From assembly GCA_963699175.1 (NCBI GenBank), contig OY969418.1, positions 1,302,001 to 1,366,000 on the forward strand: a DNA stretch of 64,000 nt, given 5' to 3'. Source of the DNA: JACPYM01 sp963699175 (GTDB lineage: Bacteria > Acidobacteriota > Blastocatellia > RBC074). Shown piece after piece: positions 9,601 through 18,753 of this stretch (its first letter is position 1; each line of letters opens with the position of its first letter). A model generated the notes under the pieces. It saw only the letters and a program-made list of their open reading frames with translations. It was not told the origin of the DNA and made no database searches. Position numbers and translations under genes: made by a program.

Positions 9601-11805
9601 AATCTCTCAGCCTCGCTTTACGATGTGGAAGAAGGATTGACATTTCGCCCCGCACTCACTTGGTCATCCAATTTGCAAGGCACGTTGGGCACCGGCAAGC
9701 AACTTGCTCTGAACAACCTGCAAGTCGGCACGCATCGCATCACCGCCTCAGGCGCTGACAGCCAAGGCGCGCGCGGGTCAGCCACGATCACTGTGATCGT
9801 GCGCGCAGACAACTTCTCCAACCTCGAAGCCACGCCGGGCAGCGCTGATTTCGGCACTCTCACAGTCGGGCAAACGCGTGACTTCAGGCTGAGCGTGCAA
9901 AACACCGGCAATGCCCCGCTCACCATTAATGCTGTCGCCAGCAACAACCCGCAATTCCGCGTGCTCAGTTCCACTGCGCCGTTCACGATTGCCGCCAGAT
10001 CACAGCAGGAAATTAGCCTGCGCTTCACACCTGTGGCGGCGGGCGATCAGAGTGGCACGCTGACCATCACCGGCAACGCCTCGAACCGTTCTAGCCTCAG
10101 CATCGCGTTGACTGGAAAAGTTACCGGCGCAACCGCCCGTACTGTCACTACAGTTTCCGCCGCCAGCTTCAGCGGCCAAACGCTCTCTGCCGAATCTATC
10201 GTCGCCGCTTTCGGCACGAATCTGGCAATCGGCGTAGTAGTTGCCGACACGCTGCCACTGCCGACTTCGCTGGCTGGCACGACGGTCCGCGTCCGCGACA
10301 GCGTGGGCACAGAACGCTTGGCGCCGCTCTTTTTCGTCGCCCCGCAACAGATCAACTACTTGATCCCCATCGGCACGGCAGTAGGCGCGGCAACCATCAT
10401 TGTCACCAGCGGCGATAGTGCGCTTTCGATTGGCACCGTGACCATCGCTAACACTGCACCAGGTCTGTTCACAGCCAATGCCACGGGTCAGGGCGTGCCC
10501 GCCGCTGTGGCTTTGCGCGTTAAAGCCAATGGCGTGCAAAGCTACGAACCGGTGGCGCGCTTCGATCAGGCGCAGAACCGTTTCGTCTCAGTGCCGATTG
10601 AGCTAGGCCCGCCGGGTGAGCAGGTCTTTCTGCTTCTGTTCGGCACGGGCCTGCGCTACCGCAGTTCTTTGACGGCAGTGACCTGTCAGCTTGGCGGTGT
10701 AGCCTCGGAGGTCTTGTTTGTCGGAGAGGTAAGCGGATTGGCCGGATTGGATCAGGTCAACTTGAGTGTGCCACGCGCGCTGACCGGGCGCGGCGAAGTG
10801 GATTTAGTTTTGACGGTGGATGGCAGCACAGCGAATACGGTACGAGTAGCTTTCGCGGGAACTCAAACTTGCAACTATGCTCTTTCATCGTCGAGTCAGA
10901 GCATCGTGTCCAGCGGCGGTACAGGCAGTGTGAATGTGACAGCGCAGAGCGGTTGTGCGTGGACGGCGACGAGCAACGCCGATTTCATTGCGATCACCAG
11001 TGGCGCGAGCGGCGTGGGTAACGGCACGGTCAATTTCACCGTCGCTGCCAACCCCACCAACCAGCGCACAGGCACGCTAACCATCGCCGGACAAACTTTC
11101 ACCGTCACGCAAACGGGTCGGCCTTGCTCTTACTCGATTCCCATCACCAGCCAGAGCTTCAACACCAATGCCAACACCGGCAGCATCAATGTCACAGCCA
11201 CCAGCGGCTGCGCATGGACGGCGACGAGTAATGCCAGCTTCATTACGGTCACCAGTGGCGCAAGCGGCAATGGCAACGGCACGGTTAATTATTCCGTCAC
11301 CGCCAACTCCACCACCAGCGAGCGCACCGGAACGATGACCATCGCCGGGATAACCTTCACCGTCACGCAAGCCGCTGCTGCCGCACTGACAGTCAGCGAG
11401 CGTAGGCTCACCGGCGGCCCGATTCCCGCGCAATGCCTACCACCGCCAACCAAACCCAGCTTTGCGCCGACGGATGGACAAGCCTATCTCTGGACACTGG
11501 TGGCAAACGCGAAGATCGGTGATCTGGCACACTGGGAGTTCGTGCAACCGGGTGGAACAATCTACGCCACGTCTGATTACACCGTGGCCTTCAATGACAG
11601 CGTTTGTTTTTGGGGTGGGATCAACATCGCGGGAACACGCGCGGCATCGTTGCCCGGTGCTTGGCAGGTGCGGCTCTTTTACAACGGCGCGCTACTGGTG
11701 ACTGAGAACTTCATTATCACGGCTGGGGCAGCGGGTTTCTCAGCAACTCAACAGAAACCTTTGCCAGCGGCGTTCAGTGGCAGCGGTCAAGCACGACCAC
11801 ATTGA
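6658..11805 (+). CDS. Giant secreted metalloprotease-like protein with Hydin, TIGR03437 and BACON domains
   Basis: A 1715-residue exported protein with a good ribosome binding site (GGAGGAA, 8 nt before ATG) and a signal peptide or membrane anchor in residues 1-35. Domains in order: beta-rich N-terminal region; a zinc-metalloprotease-like segment with H661-E662-L-G-H665 followed by L-L-N-L-G-D, fitting HExxHxxxxxD; Ig/fibronectin-like repeats (about 870-1050); an ASPM/SPD-2/Hydin choice-of-anchor repeat (about 1056-1160); a TIGR03437 domain (about 1165-1400); two BACON domains (about 1403-1570); and one copy of the C-terminal domain also found twice in the first gene. It probably acts at the cell surface as a peptidase or adhesin. 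The protease call rests on the motif alone. The Gly usually present in the metzincin motif is Asn here. Confidence 0.85.
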   Translation: MRRKSLAVALLLALGLAWTLFFQWQALSVGKAQASTLSRAVVSTGFQQGQRLTVQLRTSSYSTTIQGTSIFGDGGCPNGGTSQSPNTATVTAPFAFECKEEKLSGQAVVNFPAGPFAGTLDGNGDLVLDAPVKFTGKVDITGEISRNIGDNRRFLDLTSFYCPSVRDTKQISLASTVWSASYDCSVNKLNRLSNGTYGLSGLQIKYFGGRLVLESSVGAEYATATSCPALGLQNGLASPAQSCPPAKLLVETQPAVLAGNVSFVVVTARKADGTFDPSYNGPVQVSLAPGTTPKLACLRPNRPEAPCAATQTMMLASGNLTEALFLRTPEQELTGNTVLRANDPPLSGNVVVKAEAGSVSAMSQTRVKSPLDLKINRIEVQQGYLPTSQADLNGPWLQYRDLLIRVFLDANRTEFKDYASIHDISASLTVRDQTGAQIEGSPFQLKLSAFAKGTDSPNQPYIFQPNSPLDAQGSESLNHVLYVRQEQLNLSVKLDDVYPDKDPTNNEKTLPPLRFVTSKPLVVLYSPAQLKTATQSSGCPIELSITNEVNLVQLAYPVSLPESQGRLRFIQAPNPNKNESCEVLTDDPLPLRPISSWWFWLNRTKRSDVRAWVYFVDKNFFPATNRPNHAGISSALGGSVSIISDKCLGPDTGTQCGILAHELGHLLNLGDTYQSTGVTPVRSPNNPPQGEAAGNPVGIGSYNWFQHRFTISSKDFVEYMGASNNPWTDRTNWNYLRTELLPAANAIEPAAPDTLADAAAADNFVIVQGQIRKNGAAEFTTCYTLTDAGLADAVSNGAYSIETLDANAAVLNSLSFTPNFRPTDSDVDLDAAHFSFALPFSSAVRQLRLRSAAGILATRQVSATAPVVNFTTDFGGQTLTGSKTVRWSGSDADGNALRYSLFYSPDGQLQIPLALETTDTSYEWDTAEVPSGSAPRLTLTATDGVNATTIESRPFTLPNHAPKVVILTPTDQQQFKTGETVNLSASLYDVEEGLTFRPALTWSSNLQGTLGTGKQLALNNLQVGTHRITASGADSQGARGSATITVIVRADNFSNLEATPGSADFGTLTVGQTRDFRLSVQNTGNAPLTINAVASNNPQFRVLSSTAPFTIAARSQQEISLRFTPVAAGDQSGTLTITGNASNRSSLSIALTGKVTGATARTVTTVSAASFSGQTLSAESIVAAFGTNLAIGVVVADTLPLPTSLAGTTVRVRDSVGTERLAPLFFVAPQQINYLIPIGTAVGAATIIVTSGDSALSIGTVTIANTAPGLFTANATGQGVPAAVALRVKANGVQSYEPVARFDQAQNRFVSVPIELGPPGEQVFLLLFGTGLRYRSSLTAVTCQLGGVASEVLFVGEVSGLAGLDQVNLSVPRALTGRGEVDLVLTVDGSTANTVRVAFAGTQTCNYALSSSSQSIVSSGGTGSVNVTAQSGCAWTATSNADFIAITSGASGVGNGTVNFTVAANPTNQRTGTLTIAGQTFTVTQTGRPCSYSIPITSQSFNTNANTGSINVTATSGCAWTATSNASFITVTSGASGNGNGTVNYSVTANSTTSERTGTMTIAGITFTVTQAAAAALTVSERRLTGGPIPAQCLPPPTKPSFAPTDGQAYLWTLVANAKIGDLAHWEFVQPGGTIYATSDYTVAFNDSVCFWGGINIAGTRAASLPGAWQVRLFYNGALLVTENFIITAGAAGFSATQQKPLPAAFSGSGQARPH

Positions 11806-11814
11806 AGACAGGCG

Positions 11815-11855
11815 GTCACCGCACAGACTGTATTCAGCGCAGCCTGTGCGGCGAC
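11815..11855. terminator. Bidirectional terminator hairpin
   Basis: A 12-bp inverted repeat with one mismatch (11815-11826 with 11844-11855) sits between the convergent giant secreted gene and the second S9 peptidase. The loop is 17 nt. No strong T run follows, so the terminator call is moderate. Confidence 0.55.
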
Positions 11856-11861
11856 GCTAAG

Positions 11862-14027
11862 CTACTCAATGTCGTATTGTTTCATCGGCACACCCTGTAG
11901 ATATTTGTCGAACCAGTTCACGATGTGCTGCAACCGCTCTACGCGATGCCACGGCGCGCCCGAACGCGACAACTCGTGCGATTCATTCGGGAAGCGCACC
12001 ATCACGGTCGGAATCTTGCGATATTTCAGCGCGCGGAACATCATCTCGCCGCCATCCGCCGGCGGTGTGCGGTAATCGGCCTCGCCTTCGATAAACATCA
12101 TCGGCGTCGTGACGTTCTTGATGTAAGTGATCGGCGAGCGATTGGTGAAGTCCTGCGGGTCTTCCCACGGCGCAGCCTTGAACCAGGTCGGTTGAAACAG
12201 CGTGAAGTCCGCCGTATACCAGAAGCCTGACCAATCGGCGATGGAACGTTGCGAGACAGCGGCAGCAAAACGTTGCGTATGCCCAACCGTCCAATTGGTC
12301 AACACGCCACCACCACTACCGCCCGTCACACCCATCTTTTTGTCGTCAAGATAACCGCGCTTCAACACTTCATCCACACCCAACATCAAGTCTTTGTAAT
12401 CGTCGCCGGGATAGTTGTACTGGATGACGTTGCCAAAGTCCTGGCCATACGAAGTCGAACCGCGTGGGTTGGTGTAGAGCACGACGTAACCCTTAGCCGC
12501 CATCCACTGAAACTCGTGCGTGAAGACAAAACCGTAAGCCGCATGCGGCCCGCCGTGAATTTCGAGAATGAAGGGATACTTCTTCGACGGATCGAAGTTC
12601 GGCGGCTTCTGAATCCAGCCTTGAATCTTCTTGCCGTCAAAGCTGGTGTACCAAATTTCTTCGGGATGCGTGAGGTTAAGTTGCGTGAACAACTCTTTGT
12701 TGATGTCGGTCAGTTGCGTCAGCTTGCCGCTGGCTGAATCGAGCAGGAACAAGTCGCCGATATTAACTGAAGTCGAAATCAACAGAACCATCTTCGACAA
12801 GTCAGGCGTGGCCGTATAAGCCTGCACGGTGTGGTCGCCGGTGGTTAACGGTTCGACTTTGCCAGTCGCAGAATCAATCCGTTTCAAATTGGCGCGTCCG
12901 TGCTCAGCCACGTTGACGATCAACGAACGGTCGTCTTTGCTCCACAACACGCTGCCGGGGCTGCTACCACGTGGCGCGGATTGATCGCCGCCAATGCCGC
13001 CGCCGATGTCGAAGTCATAGCTGGCCGTCAGATTTTTCGCTGTCGCGCCTACTTCGTTATTGGCGACAAACAGATCGGGCTGTTTGTACGAAAGGACAGG
13101 TTTTGCAGCTTCGCTGCCGCCGAATGCGATGCGCTTGCCGTCGTTGCTGAAAGTGTAATCGCGCATTCCGCCTTCGAAGCTCAGCACTTTCTTTTCATCG
13201 CCGCCGCCTGCCGCAATCGAATAGAGGTCAGTGTGTGCTTGTTCGTAGTAAGCCTCGGCAACGCGCCGCGCCACGAAGTAGATGCGCGAGCCATCGGGCG
13301 ACCAACTCAAATTGCCTTCGTCGAAATTGCCTTTGGTGAGCTGTTTGGGTTTGGGTATTTCGCCAAGCTGAGTTGGCACGCTGACGCTCCACAGGTGCGC
13401 GTGGAATTTCGGGTTGTTATAACCTGGGCCATTCGAGCGATAAACTGCACGATTGATCACGCGCACATCGCTGACATGCTCAGGCGGCTTCTCTTTTTCT
13501 TTCAGCTCCCCGCCTTCGGTCATCTGTTTTTCGGGTTTGTTCTCGTCACTACTGGCAAAGGCAATCGTCTTGCCGTCGGGCGACCACTCAAACCCGGCAG
13601 CGCCGCGTGGCATTTCAGTCAAGGCTTGCGCCTCACCGCCATCAAAGGACATCAGATAAATCTGCGGCGGTTGTGGCCGATTATCTTTTTCCGCCGAGCG
13701 GATGAAGGCGAGCGTCTTGCCATCGGGCGACCAGCGCGGCGTCGAGTCGCGCGGCCCTGCGGTCAATTGGCGCGCTGGCCCACCGTTGGTCGGCACCACC
13801 CACAACGCGCTGTCATAGCGGTCGGCTTTCTGATTCACCCACGCGCGCACAAAGGCGACGCGCGCACCGTCCGGTGAAATCTGCGGATCGGCAGCCCAGA
13901 CGAACTTGAATAAATCCGTCTCGGTGATGTTGCGCTTATTCTGACCAAGCGCGGGTAAACTGAGGTTCAAGCTCAGGACGAGTAGCAAGACCAGTCCTGA
14001 ATGGAAACGGCGTGACCAACGATTCAT
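11862..14027 (-). CDS. S9 family prolyl oligopeptidase-like peptidase, secreted
   Basis: A 721-residue S9 peptidase. The ATG at 14027 is chosen because CAGGAGTC lies just upstream and a clean signal peptide follows (hydrophobic stretch ending near A-L-G-Q). The propeller contains W-S-P-D-G blades; the catalytic domain has Ser571 in G-G-S-G-G-G, Asp651 in G-E-A-D-Y and His684 in N-E-S-H-E, so the triad is intact. It resembles dipeptidyl aminopeptidase/acylaminoacyl-peptidases that degrade peptides in the periplasm or outside. It is a diverged relative of the peptidase at 1724-3784 rather than a recent duplicate (the Ser motif differs, GSYGG against GSGGG). It converges with the giant secreted gene and ends the long minus-strand run. 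Confidence 0.93.
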   Translation of the reverse strand: MNRWSRRFHSGLVLLLVLSLNLSLPALGQNKRNITETDLFKFVWAADPQISPDGARVAFVRAWVNQKADRYDSALWVVPTNGGPARQLTAGPRDSTPRWSPDGKTLAFIRSAEKDNRPQPPQIYLMSFDGGEAQALTEMPRGAAGFEWSPDGKTIAFASSDENKPEKQMTEGGELKEKEKPPEHVSDVRVINRAVYRSNGPGYNNPKFHAHLWSVSVPTQLGEIPKPKQLTKGNFDEGNLSWSPDGSRIYFVARRVAEAYYEQAHTDLYSIAAGGGDEKKVLSFEGGMRDYTFSNDGKRIAFGGSEAAKPVLSYKQPDLFVANNEVGATAKNLTASYDFDIGGGIGGDQSAPRGSSPGSVLWSKDDRSLIVNVAEHGRANLKRIDSATGKVEPLTTGDHTVQAYTATPDLSKMVLLISTSVNIGDLFLLDSASGKLTQLTDINKELFTQLNLTHPEEIWYTSFDGKKIQGWIQKPPNFDPSKKYPFILEIHGGPHAAYGFVFTHEFQWMAAKGYVVLYTNPRGSTSYGQDFGNVIQYNYPGDDYKDLMLGVDEVLKRGYLDDKKMGVTGGSGGGVLTNWTVGHTQRFAAAVSQRSIADWSGFWYTADFTLFQPTWFKAAPWEDPQDFTNRSPITYIKNVTTPMMFIEGEADYRTPPADGGEMMFRALKYRKIPTVMVRFPNESHELSRSGAPWHRVERLQHIVNWFDKYLQGVPMKQYDIE

Positions 14028-14119
14028 GGCAAGACTCCTGTCGGTAATGTTTGGATTAGCGGCAGTAAGTGCCAAACAGCAATTCGCCTGGCGTCTGCCG
14101 ATGTCGAGCTTACATCACA

Positions 14120-15439
14120 TCACTTCGGTTGATAGTCGAGAATTGTCTCTTTCTTTGCATCCCAGTACAACTTCTTACCCTCACGATACGCGCGTGTAGC
14201 CATAATCACAGCCACTGAATGAGCAAATCCGTTATGCACTGTCGCGTTCGGCTGTTGCCGGCTGCGCAGACAGGCAAACCAGTTAGTCATGTGCGAGAGG
14301 TCATTATCGCTGATGAAAATCGGCGGGACAGTATCATTCCCAGGCAGCGTGATGTATTTCTCGGCGCGTTGTATCAAAGGGTTGTCTTCGTGAGTGCCCT
14401 TCTCTTCAATACATTTCCAGCGCGGGCTACCTTCGCCGCCGACGTTGACGAGCGTGGCGTTCTTTCCCATTATCCTAGTGAAGCTGTCGCTGTCGTTGCC
14501 GAAGCTAGTCGCATAACTCACCAAGAAGCCCTTCGGATATTCCAGCAACGTCTGGAAAGTATCTGGATTCTCGCGCTCGTCCTGCCAGGCAAAGACGCCA
14601 CCCGAAGCAACCACTGATTTAGGGAAATGATCGTCGAGAAAAAAGTGCACCAGATCAATTCCGTGGCTCATCCACTGATCGGTAATGCCGCCGGAAAAAT
14701 CTTTGTAAAGCCGGAACTCAAAGTACGCGCGCGGATCGAAAGGGCGGTAGGCTTTTTTAAGCAGCCAGCGACGCCAGTCCGTATCCTGTTCTCGAATTTC
14801 CTTGACCTCCGGGCGTCCGCGCCAACGTGGGCCGTGATAATTCCAAACGATCTCGACCTTGCTGATCTCACCTAGCGCGCCGGTTTTGATGAAATCGCGC
14901 ACGGCTATTTGATATGGTTCACTGCGATGTTGCGTGCCGATCTGCACGATACGCTTGTGCCTGGTCACGGCCTCGCGGGCAGCCTTGGCTTCCTCCAGAT
15001 CGTTAGCCATAGGCTTTTCGCAGTAGCAATCCTTGCCCGCCTCAACTACGAGTTTTAAGTGAGTCGCGTGCTGAAAGTCAGCAGTCGAGACCAGCACAGC
15101 ATCTACGTCTTTGAGCGCGAGCAGGTCATCCATGTACTGGAAAGCGCGTGGAGCTTTTCCATAATCTTTGGTCGCCTGCGCCGCTGCTGCCTCGCGGTTG
15201 ACTTTCCACAAGTCGCAGACGGCAGTCATCTCCACATTCTTCTCTTTCAAATTCGCGACTATGCCAGCCAACTCTTTGCCACGCCGGCCTATGCCAATAT
15301 GGCCGAGCGAGATGCGCTCGTTAGCACCCGGGATACGATTGTAGGAGAGAGCCGTACTGCCGCATGCGCTGGCGCCAACTACGATTGTCGTCGCTTGATT
15401 GAGAAATGATCTGCGATTGAGTTTCTGAGTTGATTTCAT
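14120..15439 (-). CDS. Gfo/Idh/MocA family oxidoreductase, Tat-exported
   Basis: A 439-residue NAD(P)-dependent oxidoreductase. The N terminus has a twin-arginine signal (N-R-R-S-F-L-N-Q) followed by a hydrophobic stretch and an A-C-G-S segment, so it is probably folded with cofactor and exported by Tat. A Rossmann domain follows (G-H-I-G-I-G-R-R-G), with the C-E-K-P-M motif typical of Gfo/Idh/MocA enzymes near residue 140, then the C-terminal alpha/beta domain. Members act on sugars or sugar derivatives, and Tat-exported forms are common in Acidobacteria and Planctomycetes; the exact substrate cannot be read here. A CGGAG element precedes the start. It lies 35 nt after the tyrS stop and may be read through from it. 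Confidence 0.9.
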   Translation of the reverse strand: MKSTQKLNRRSFLNQATTIVVGASACGSTALSYNRIPGANERISLGHIGIGRRGKELAGIVANLKEKNVEMTAVCDLWKVNREAAAAQATKDYGKAPRAFQYMDDLLALKDVDAVLVSTADFQHATHLKLVVEAGKDCYCEKPMANDLEEAKAAREAVTRHKRIVQIGTQHRSEPYQIAVRDFIKTGALGEISKVEIVWNYHGPRWRGRPEVKEIREQDTDWRRWLLKKAYRPFDPRAYFEFRLYKDFSGGITDQWMSHGIDLVHFFLDDHFPKSVVASGGVFAWQDERENPDTFQTLLEYPKGFLVSYATSFGNDSDSFTRIMGKNATLVNVGGEGSPRWKCIEEKGTHEDNPLIQRAEKYITLPGNDTVPPIFISDNDLSHMTNWFACLRSRQQPNATVHNGFAHSVAVIMATRAYREGKKLYWDAKKETILDYQPK

Positions 15440-15474
15440 AATCTACTCCGGGAAATAGCTAATGACTGCACGCC

Positions 15475-16749
15475 TCAACCAACCAGCCTTACCAGATGAT
15501 ATTGCTTCTGCCCTTTGCGCAGGACAAAGAACTTACCTTCAACTGTGTGCGCAGTGGTGATGGTTGTTTTGTTATCAGTGATGCGCACGTTGTTCAGATA
15601 GATGCCGCCACCTTCTACTAGACGACGACTCTCTGCCTTTGACGGGGCCAGTCCAGAGGCAACTAACACGTCTGTAATTGGCAGACCATTGCCAATCAGT
15701 TTCTCACGTTGTAGCTCACTCGAAGGTACATCGTTAAAAATATCGAGCACCTCGTCTGCGCTAAGTCCGGATATTTCGCCGCCGAACAGCACCTGAGAAG
15801 CTCTTTCAGCTTTCTCAAGCTCGCTCGCTCCGTGCACGATGTTAGTTATTTCGGCTGCCAACGCTCTTTGTGCTTCCCGCTTTTCCGGTTGCGCTTGCAG
15901 TTTATCAGCTAAATCGTTTATCTCCGGCTGACTTAGCCAGGTGAAATACTTCAGGTACTGAATAACATCCTGATCCGGCGTATTCAGCCAAAATTGATAG
16001 AACCTGTACGGCGAAGTTAGCTTGGCGTCCAACCAAACAGCGCCCGCTTCAGTCTTGCCAAACTTCACACCTGACGTAGTAGTTACTAACGGAGAAACCA
16101 AACCATAAGCCTTGCCCGCGCGCAAACGGCGGATCAGGTCAATGCCGCTTAGAATATTTCCCCATTGGTCGCTGCCGCCCATTTGCAAGGTACAGTTATA
16201 GAGGTCATAGAGAACTAGAAAATCGTACGACTGAAGCAACATATAGCTGAACTCGGTGTACGAAATACCTTCTTCCTGTTCCAGCCTGCGTTTGACCGAT
16301 TCGCGGCTAAGCATTTGGTTGACGGTAAAATGCTTTCCAACATCGCGCAGAAAATCTACCAACGGAATCGTCGTCAACCAGTCTGCGTTATTGACGATGC
16401 GCGCCGGATTTTCGACATCCTCAAATTCGAGAAAGCGACTCAGTTGCGCTTTGATTCCTCGCAGGTTTTCTTCAACGCCTTCTACAGTGAGCAACTGCCG
16501 CTCGGCTGTCTTGCCGCTGGGATCGCCGATCAGACCCGTTCCCCCGCCTGCAATCGCGATCGAGTGATGCCCGTAACGTTGCAACCGTGCGAGCACCATA
16601 ATCGGCAACAACGAACCGACGTGCAGGCTGGCCGCCGTCGGATCGAAACCGATGTAAACGGTGACTTTTTCTTTGGCGAGTACTTCTTTTGTGCCTTCGG
16701 TATGATCGTATACCAGCCCACGCCATTCCAACTCATCAAACAAATTCAT
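15475..16749 (-). CDS. tyrS: Tyrosine--tRNA ligase
   Basis: Class I aminoacyl-tRNA synthetase, 424 residues, the usual bacterial TyrS length, charging tRNA-Tyr in the cytoplasm. Visible signatures are the HIGH-type sequence L-H-V-G-S-L near residue 41, the tyrosine-pocket segment Q-M-G-G-S-D-Q-W-G-N, and the KMSKS equivalent K-F-G-K-T-E. A C-terminal S4-like RNA-binding domain contains G-G-I-Y-L-N-N. A GGAGA element sits 9 nt before the start. It follows tyrA by about 87 nt at the downstream end of the aromatic amino acid gene run, an arrangement that places tyrosine synthesis and tRNA charging together. Confidence 0.97.
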   Translation of the reverse strand: MNLFDELEWRGLVYDHTEGTKEVLAKEKVTVYIGFDPTAASLHVGSLLPIMVLARLQRYGHHSIAIAGGGTGLIGDPSGKTAERQLLTVEGVEENLRGIKAQLSRFLEFEDVENPARIVNNADWLTTIPLVDFLRDVGKHFTVNQMLSRESVKRRLEQEEGISYTEFSYMLLQSYDFLVLYDLYNCTLQMGGSDQWGNILSGIDLIRRLRAGKAYGLVSPLVTTTSGVKFGKTEAGAVWLDAKLTSPYRFYQFWLNTPDQDVIQYLKYFTWLSQPEINDLADKLQAQPEKREAQRALAAEITNIVHGASELEKAERASQVLFGGEISGLSADEVLDIFNDVPSSELQREKLIGNGLPITDVLVASGLAPSKAESRRLVEGGGIYLNNVRITDNKTTITTAHTVEGKFFVLRKGQKQYHLVRLVG

Positions 16750-16836
16750 CGAAAAATCTCCGGAAATAATCGGGATGAAACCATCGGCTAAGCATTATCA
16801 ATTTGCCCAAGTAAGACCGTCAAGCGCAGCTACCAG

Positions 16837-17742
16837 TCAGAGTTTCTCGAACTGTCCATAGCGCAAGGCCCGCTGCTCTTCCACCGAACGATTCGCGGCG
16901 GCAAACAGTTCGCGCGCTGCGTTGAAATCACGCGCGTCGAGCGCCTCTTTCAACGCTTGCAACTCGGCGATCATTGCGCCCAGCGCGGCAGAAATGTTCG
17001 GCTGATTAGTCATACAGATGTCGCGCCACACGCTCCACGCACTTCCAGCAAGTCGCGTCGTATCGCGCCAGCCGGTGGCAGCGAGTCTTCGAGCTAATTC
17101 GCGCTCGGCTACGGCTCCATCCTGTTCTGCGCCAAGCAGTGCCGCCAGTGTACTGGCTACCAACTGAGGCAAATGGCTGATCAACGCAACAGCCGCATCG
17201 TGCGCTTCCGCTTCGACCAGCAGTGGATGTGCGCCGATTGCTTCAACAAGCGCCTTGAATTTGTTGAAAGCTGTTTCGTCAATCTCCGGCTGCGTAATCA
17301 ACGCGTAGGTCGCGCGATCAAACAGATCGGCGCGCGCGTACTCCACGCCCGTGTGCTCACTACCAGCCATCGGATGGCCGCCGATGAAGGTGACATTGGC
17401 TGGCAAACAGACGCGCGCTGTCCGACAGATTTCGACTTTGGTGCTGCCAGCATCAGTGACAATAGCACCGGGTTTGATCTGTTGGCCGCGCGTCCTCAGG
17501 AAATCAATGATGCTGCCAATGGGTGCAGCCAGATAGATCAAATCAGCCGCACAAACTTCGCCGTTATCAAAGCTCTTCTCAATCTCATCAACCACACTGC
17601 GCTCAACCGCCAATCGCGGTGAACGATTGCCGCCGCAAGCCGTGATGCGCCCAGTGAAGCCCGCGCGTCGTAACGCCAGCGCGAATGAGCCACCCAACAA
17701 TCCACAGCCAACAATGGTGACGTGCTTGAAATCAAACATCAC
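16837..17742 (-). CDS. tyrA: Prephenate/cyclohexadienyl dehydrogenase
   Basis: A 301-residue TyrA-family enzyme that oxidatively decarboxylates prephenate (or arogenate) on the route to tyrosine. An N-terminal NAD-binding Rossmann fold has G-C-G-L-L-G-G-S, then the conserved T-D-A-G-S-T-K and G-G-H-P-M-A-G-S-E motifs that mark the catalytic region, and a helical dimerisation domain. No ACT regulatory domain is fused. Its ATG overlaps the stop of the DAHP synthase gene (ATGA), so the two are translationally coupled. Whether prephenate or arogenate is preferred cannot be told from the sequence. Confidence 0.95.
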   Translation of the reverse strand: MMFDFKHVTIVGCGLLGGSFALALRRAGFTGRITACGGNRSPRLAVERSVVDEIEKSFDNGEVCAADLIYLAAPIGSIIDFLRTRGQQIKPGAIVTDAGSTKVEICRTARVCLPANVTFIGGHPMAGSEHTGVEYARADLFDRATYALITQPEIDETAFNKFKALVEAIGAHPLLVEAEAHDAAVALISHLPQLVASTLAALLGAEQDGAVAERELARRLAATGWRDTTRLAGSAWSVWRDICMTNQPNISAALGAMIAELQALKEALDARDFNAARELFAAANRSVEEQRALRYGQFEKL

Positions 17743-18749
17743 ATGCGCCGGTCAATCGCGGGCGCAATCATTCGTAACTGCGCCATCAGCTTTTCAAATT
17801 GTTCGGGCAACAACGACTGCGCGCCGTCGCACAACGCCCGCTCCGGTTCGTTATGCACTTCGATCAACAACCCGTCCGCGCCCGCTGCCACAGCGGCACG
17901 CGCCATCGGTGGCACCTTGTCGCGGCGCCCAGTGCCGTGGCTCGGATCGGCGATAACAGGCAGGTGCGAGAGCTTCTTGATGACGGGAATCGCTGAAATA
18001 TCCAGCGTATTGCGCGTGTAGGTCTCGAAGGTCTTGATGCCACGTTCGCATATGATGACTTCGTGGTTGCCGCCGGACATCAGGTATTCAGCAGAAAGCA
18101 GCGTCTCTTCAATCGTGGCCGCCGGGCCGCGTTTGAGCAGGATCGGTTTGTCGAGCTTGGAAAGGTCGCGCAGCAAATTATAGTTCTGCATGTTGCGCGC
18201 GCCGACTTGCAGAATGTCTACGTAACGGATGAAGAGCGGAATCTGCTGCGACTCCATGATCTCGGAAACTGTCAGCAAGCCGTATTTGTCAGCAACCTCG
18301 CGCATCATCTTCAATCCTGGCTCGCCCAAACCCTGAAAGCTGTAAGGTGAAGTGCGCGGTTTGAATGCGCCGCCGCGCATAATCTGCACGCCCTGGCTAG
18401 CAACCGAAGCGGCTACCGCTTCGATCTGCTCGCGATTTTCAAGCGTACACGGCCCAGCCATCATCACGACTTGTTCACCACCGATGACAACATCTTTGAT
18501 TTTGACTTTGGTGCCTTCGGGTTTGAAAGCGCGCGAAGCCAGCTTGTACGGCGCGCTCACCCGCACCACTTCGCGCACGCCATCGAGCAGTTCCAAATCA
18601 CGCGTGTCGGCGATTTGCGAGCCGACTGCGCCAAGCAGCGTGTAGCGCTCGCCGGTCGAACGGTGGATGTCAAAACCGAGACTAACTAGCCGGTCTACGA
18701 CTCTGGTGACCTGTTCTTCGGTTGCGTTCTCTTGCATTACGACAATCAT
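17739..18749 (-). CDS. aroF: 3-deoxy-7-phosphoheptulonate synthase, type I-beta
   Basis: First enzyme of the shikimate pathway: condenses phosphoenolpyruvate and erythrose 4-phosphate. At 336 residues it has the Thermotoga-type layout, an N-terminal ferredoxin-like regulatory domain (about 1-70) joined to a TIM-barrel catalytic domain. Recognisable motifs include A-G-P-C, R-G-G-A-F-K-P-R-T-S-P, L-K-R-G near the PEP site and D-P-S-H-G-T-G-R-R. In enzymes with this N-terminal domain, tyrosine or phenylalanine is the usual feedback inhibitor; that is family knowledge and not seen here. It lies 4 nt after chorismate mutase and overlaps tyrA by 4 nt. Confidence 0.96.
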   Translation of the reverse strand: MIVVMQENATEEQVTRVVDRLVSLGFDIHRSTGERYTLLGAVGSQIADTRDLELLDGVREVVRVSAPYKLASRAFKPEGTKVKIKDVVIGGEQVVMMAGPCTLENREQIEAVAASVASQGVQIMRGGAFKPRTSPYSFQGLGEPGLKMMREVADKYGLLTVSEIMESQQIPLFIRYVDILQVGARNMQNYNLLRDLSKLDKPILLKRGPAATIEETLLSAEYLMSGGNHEVIICERGIKTFETYTRNTLDISAIPVIKKLSHLPVIADPSHGTGRRDKVPPMARAAVAAGADGLLIEVHNEPERALCDGAQSLLPEQFEKLMAQLRMIAPAIDRRM

Positions 18750-18753
18750 AGTT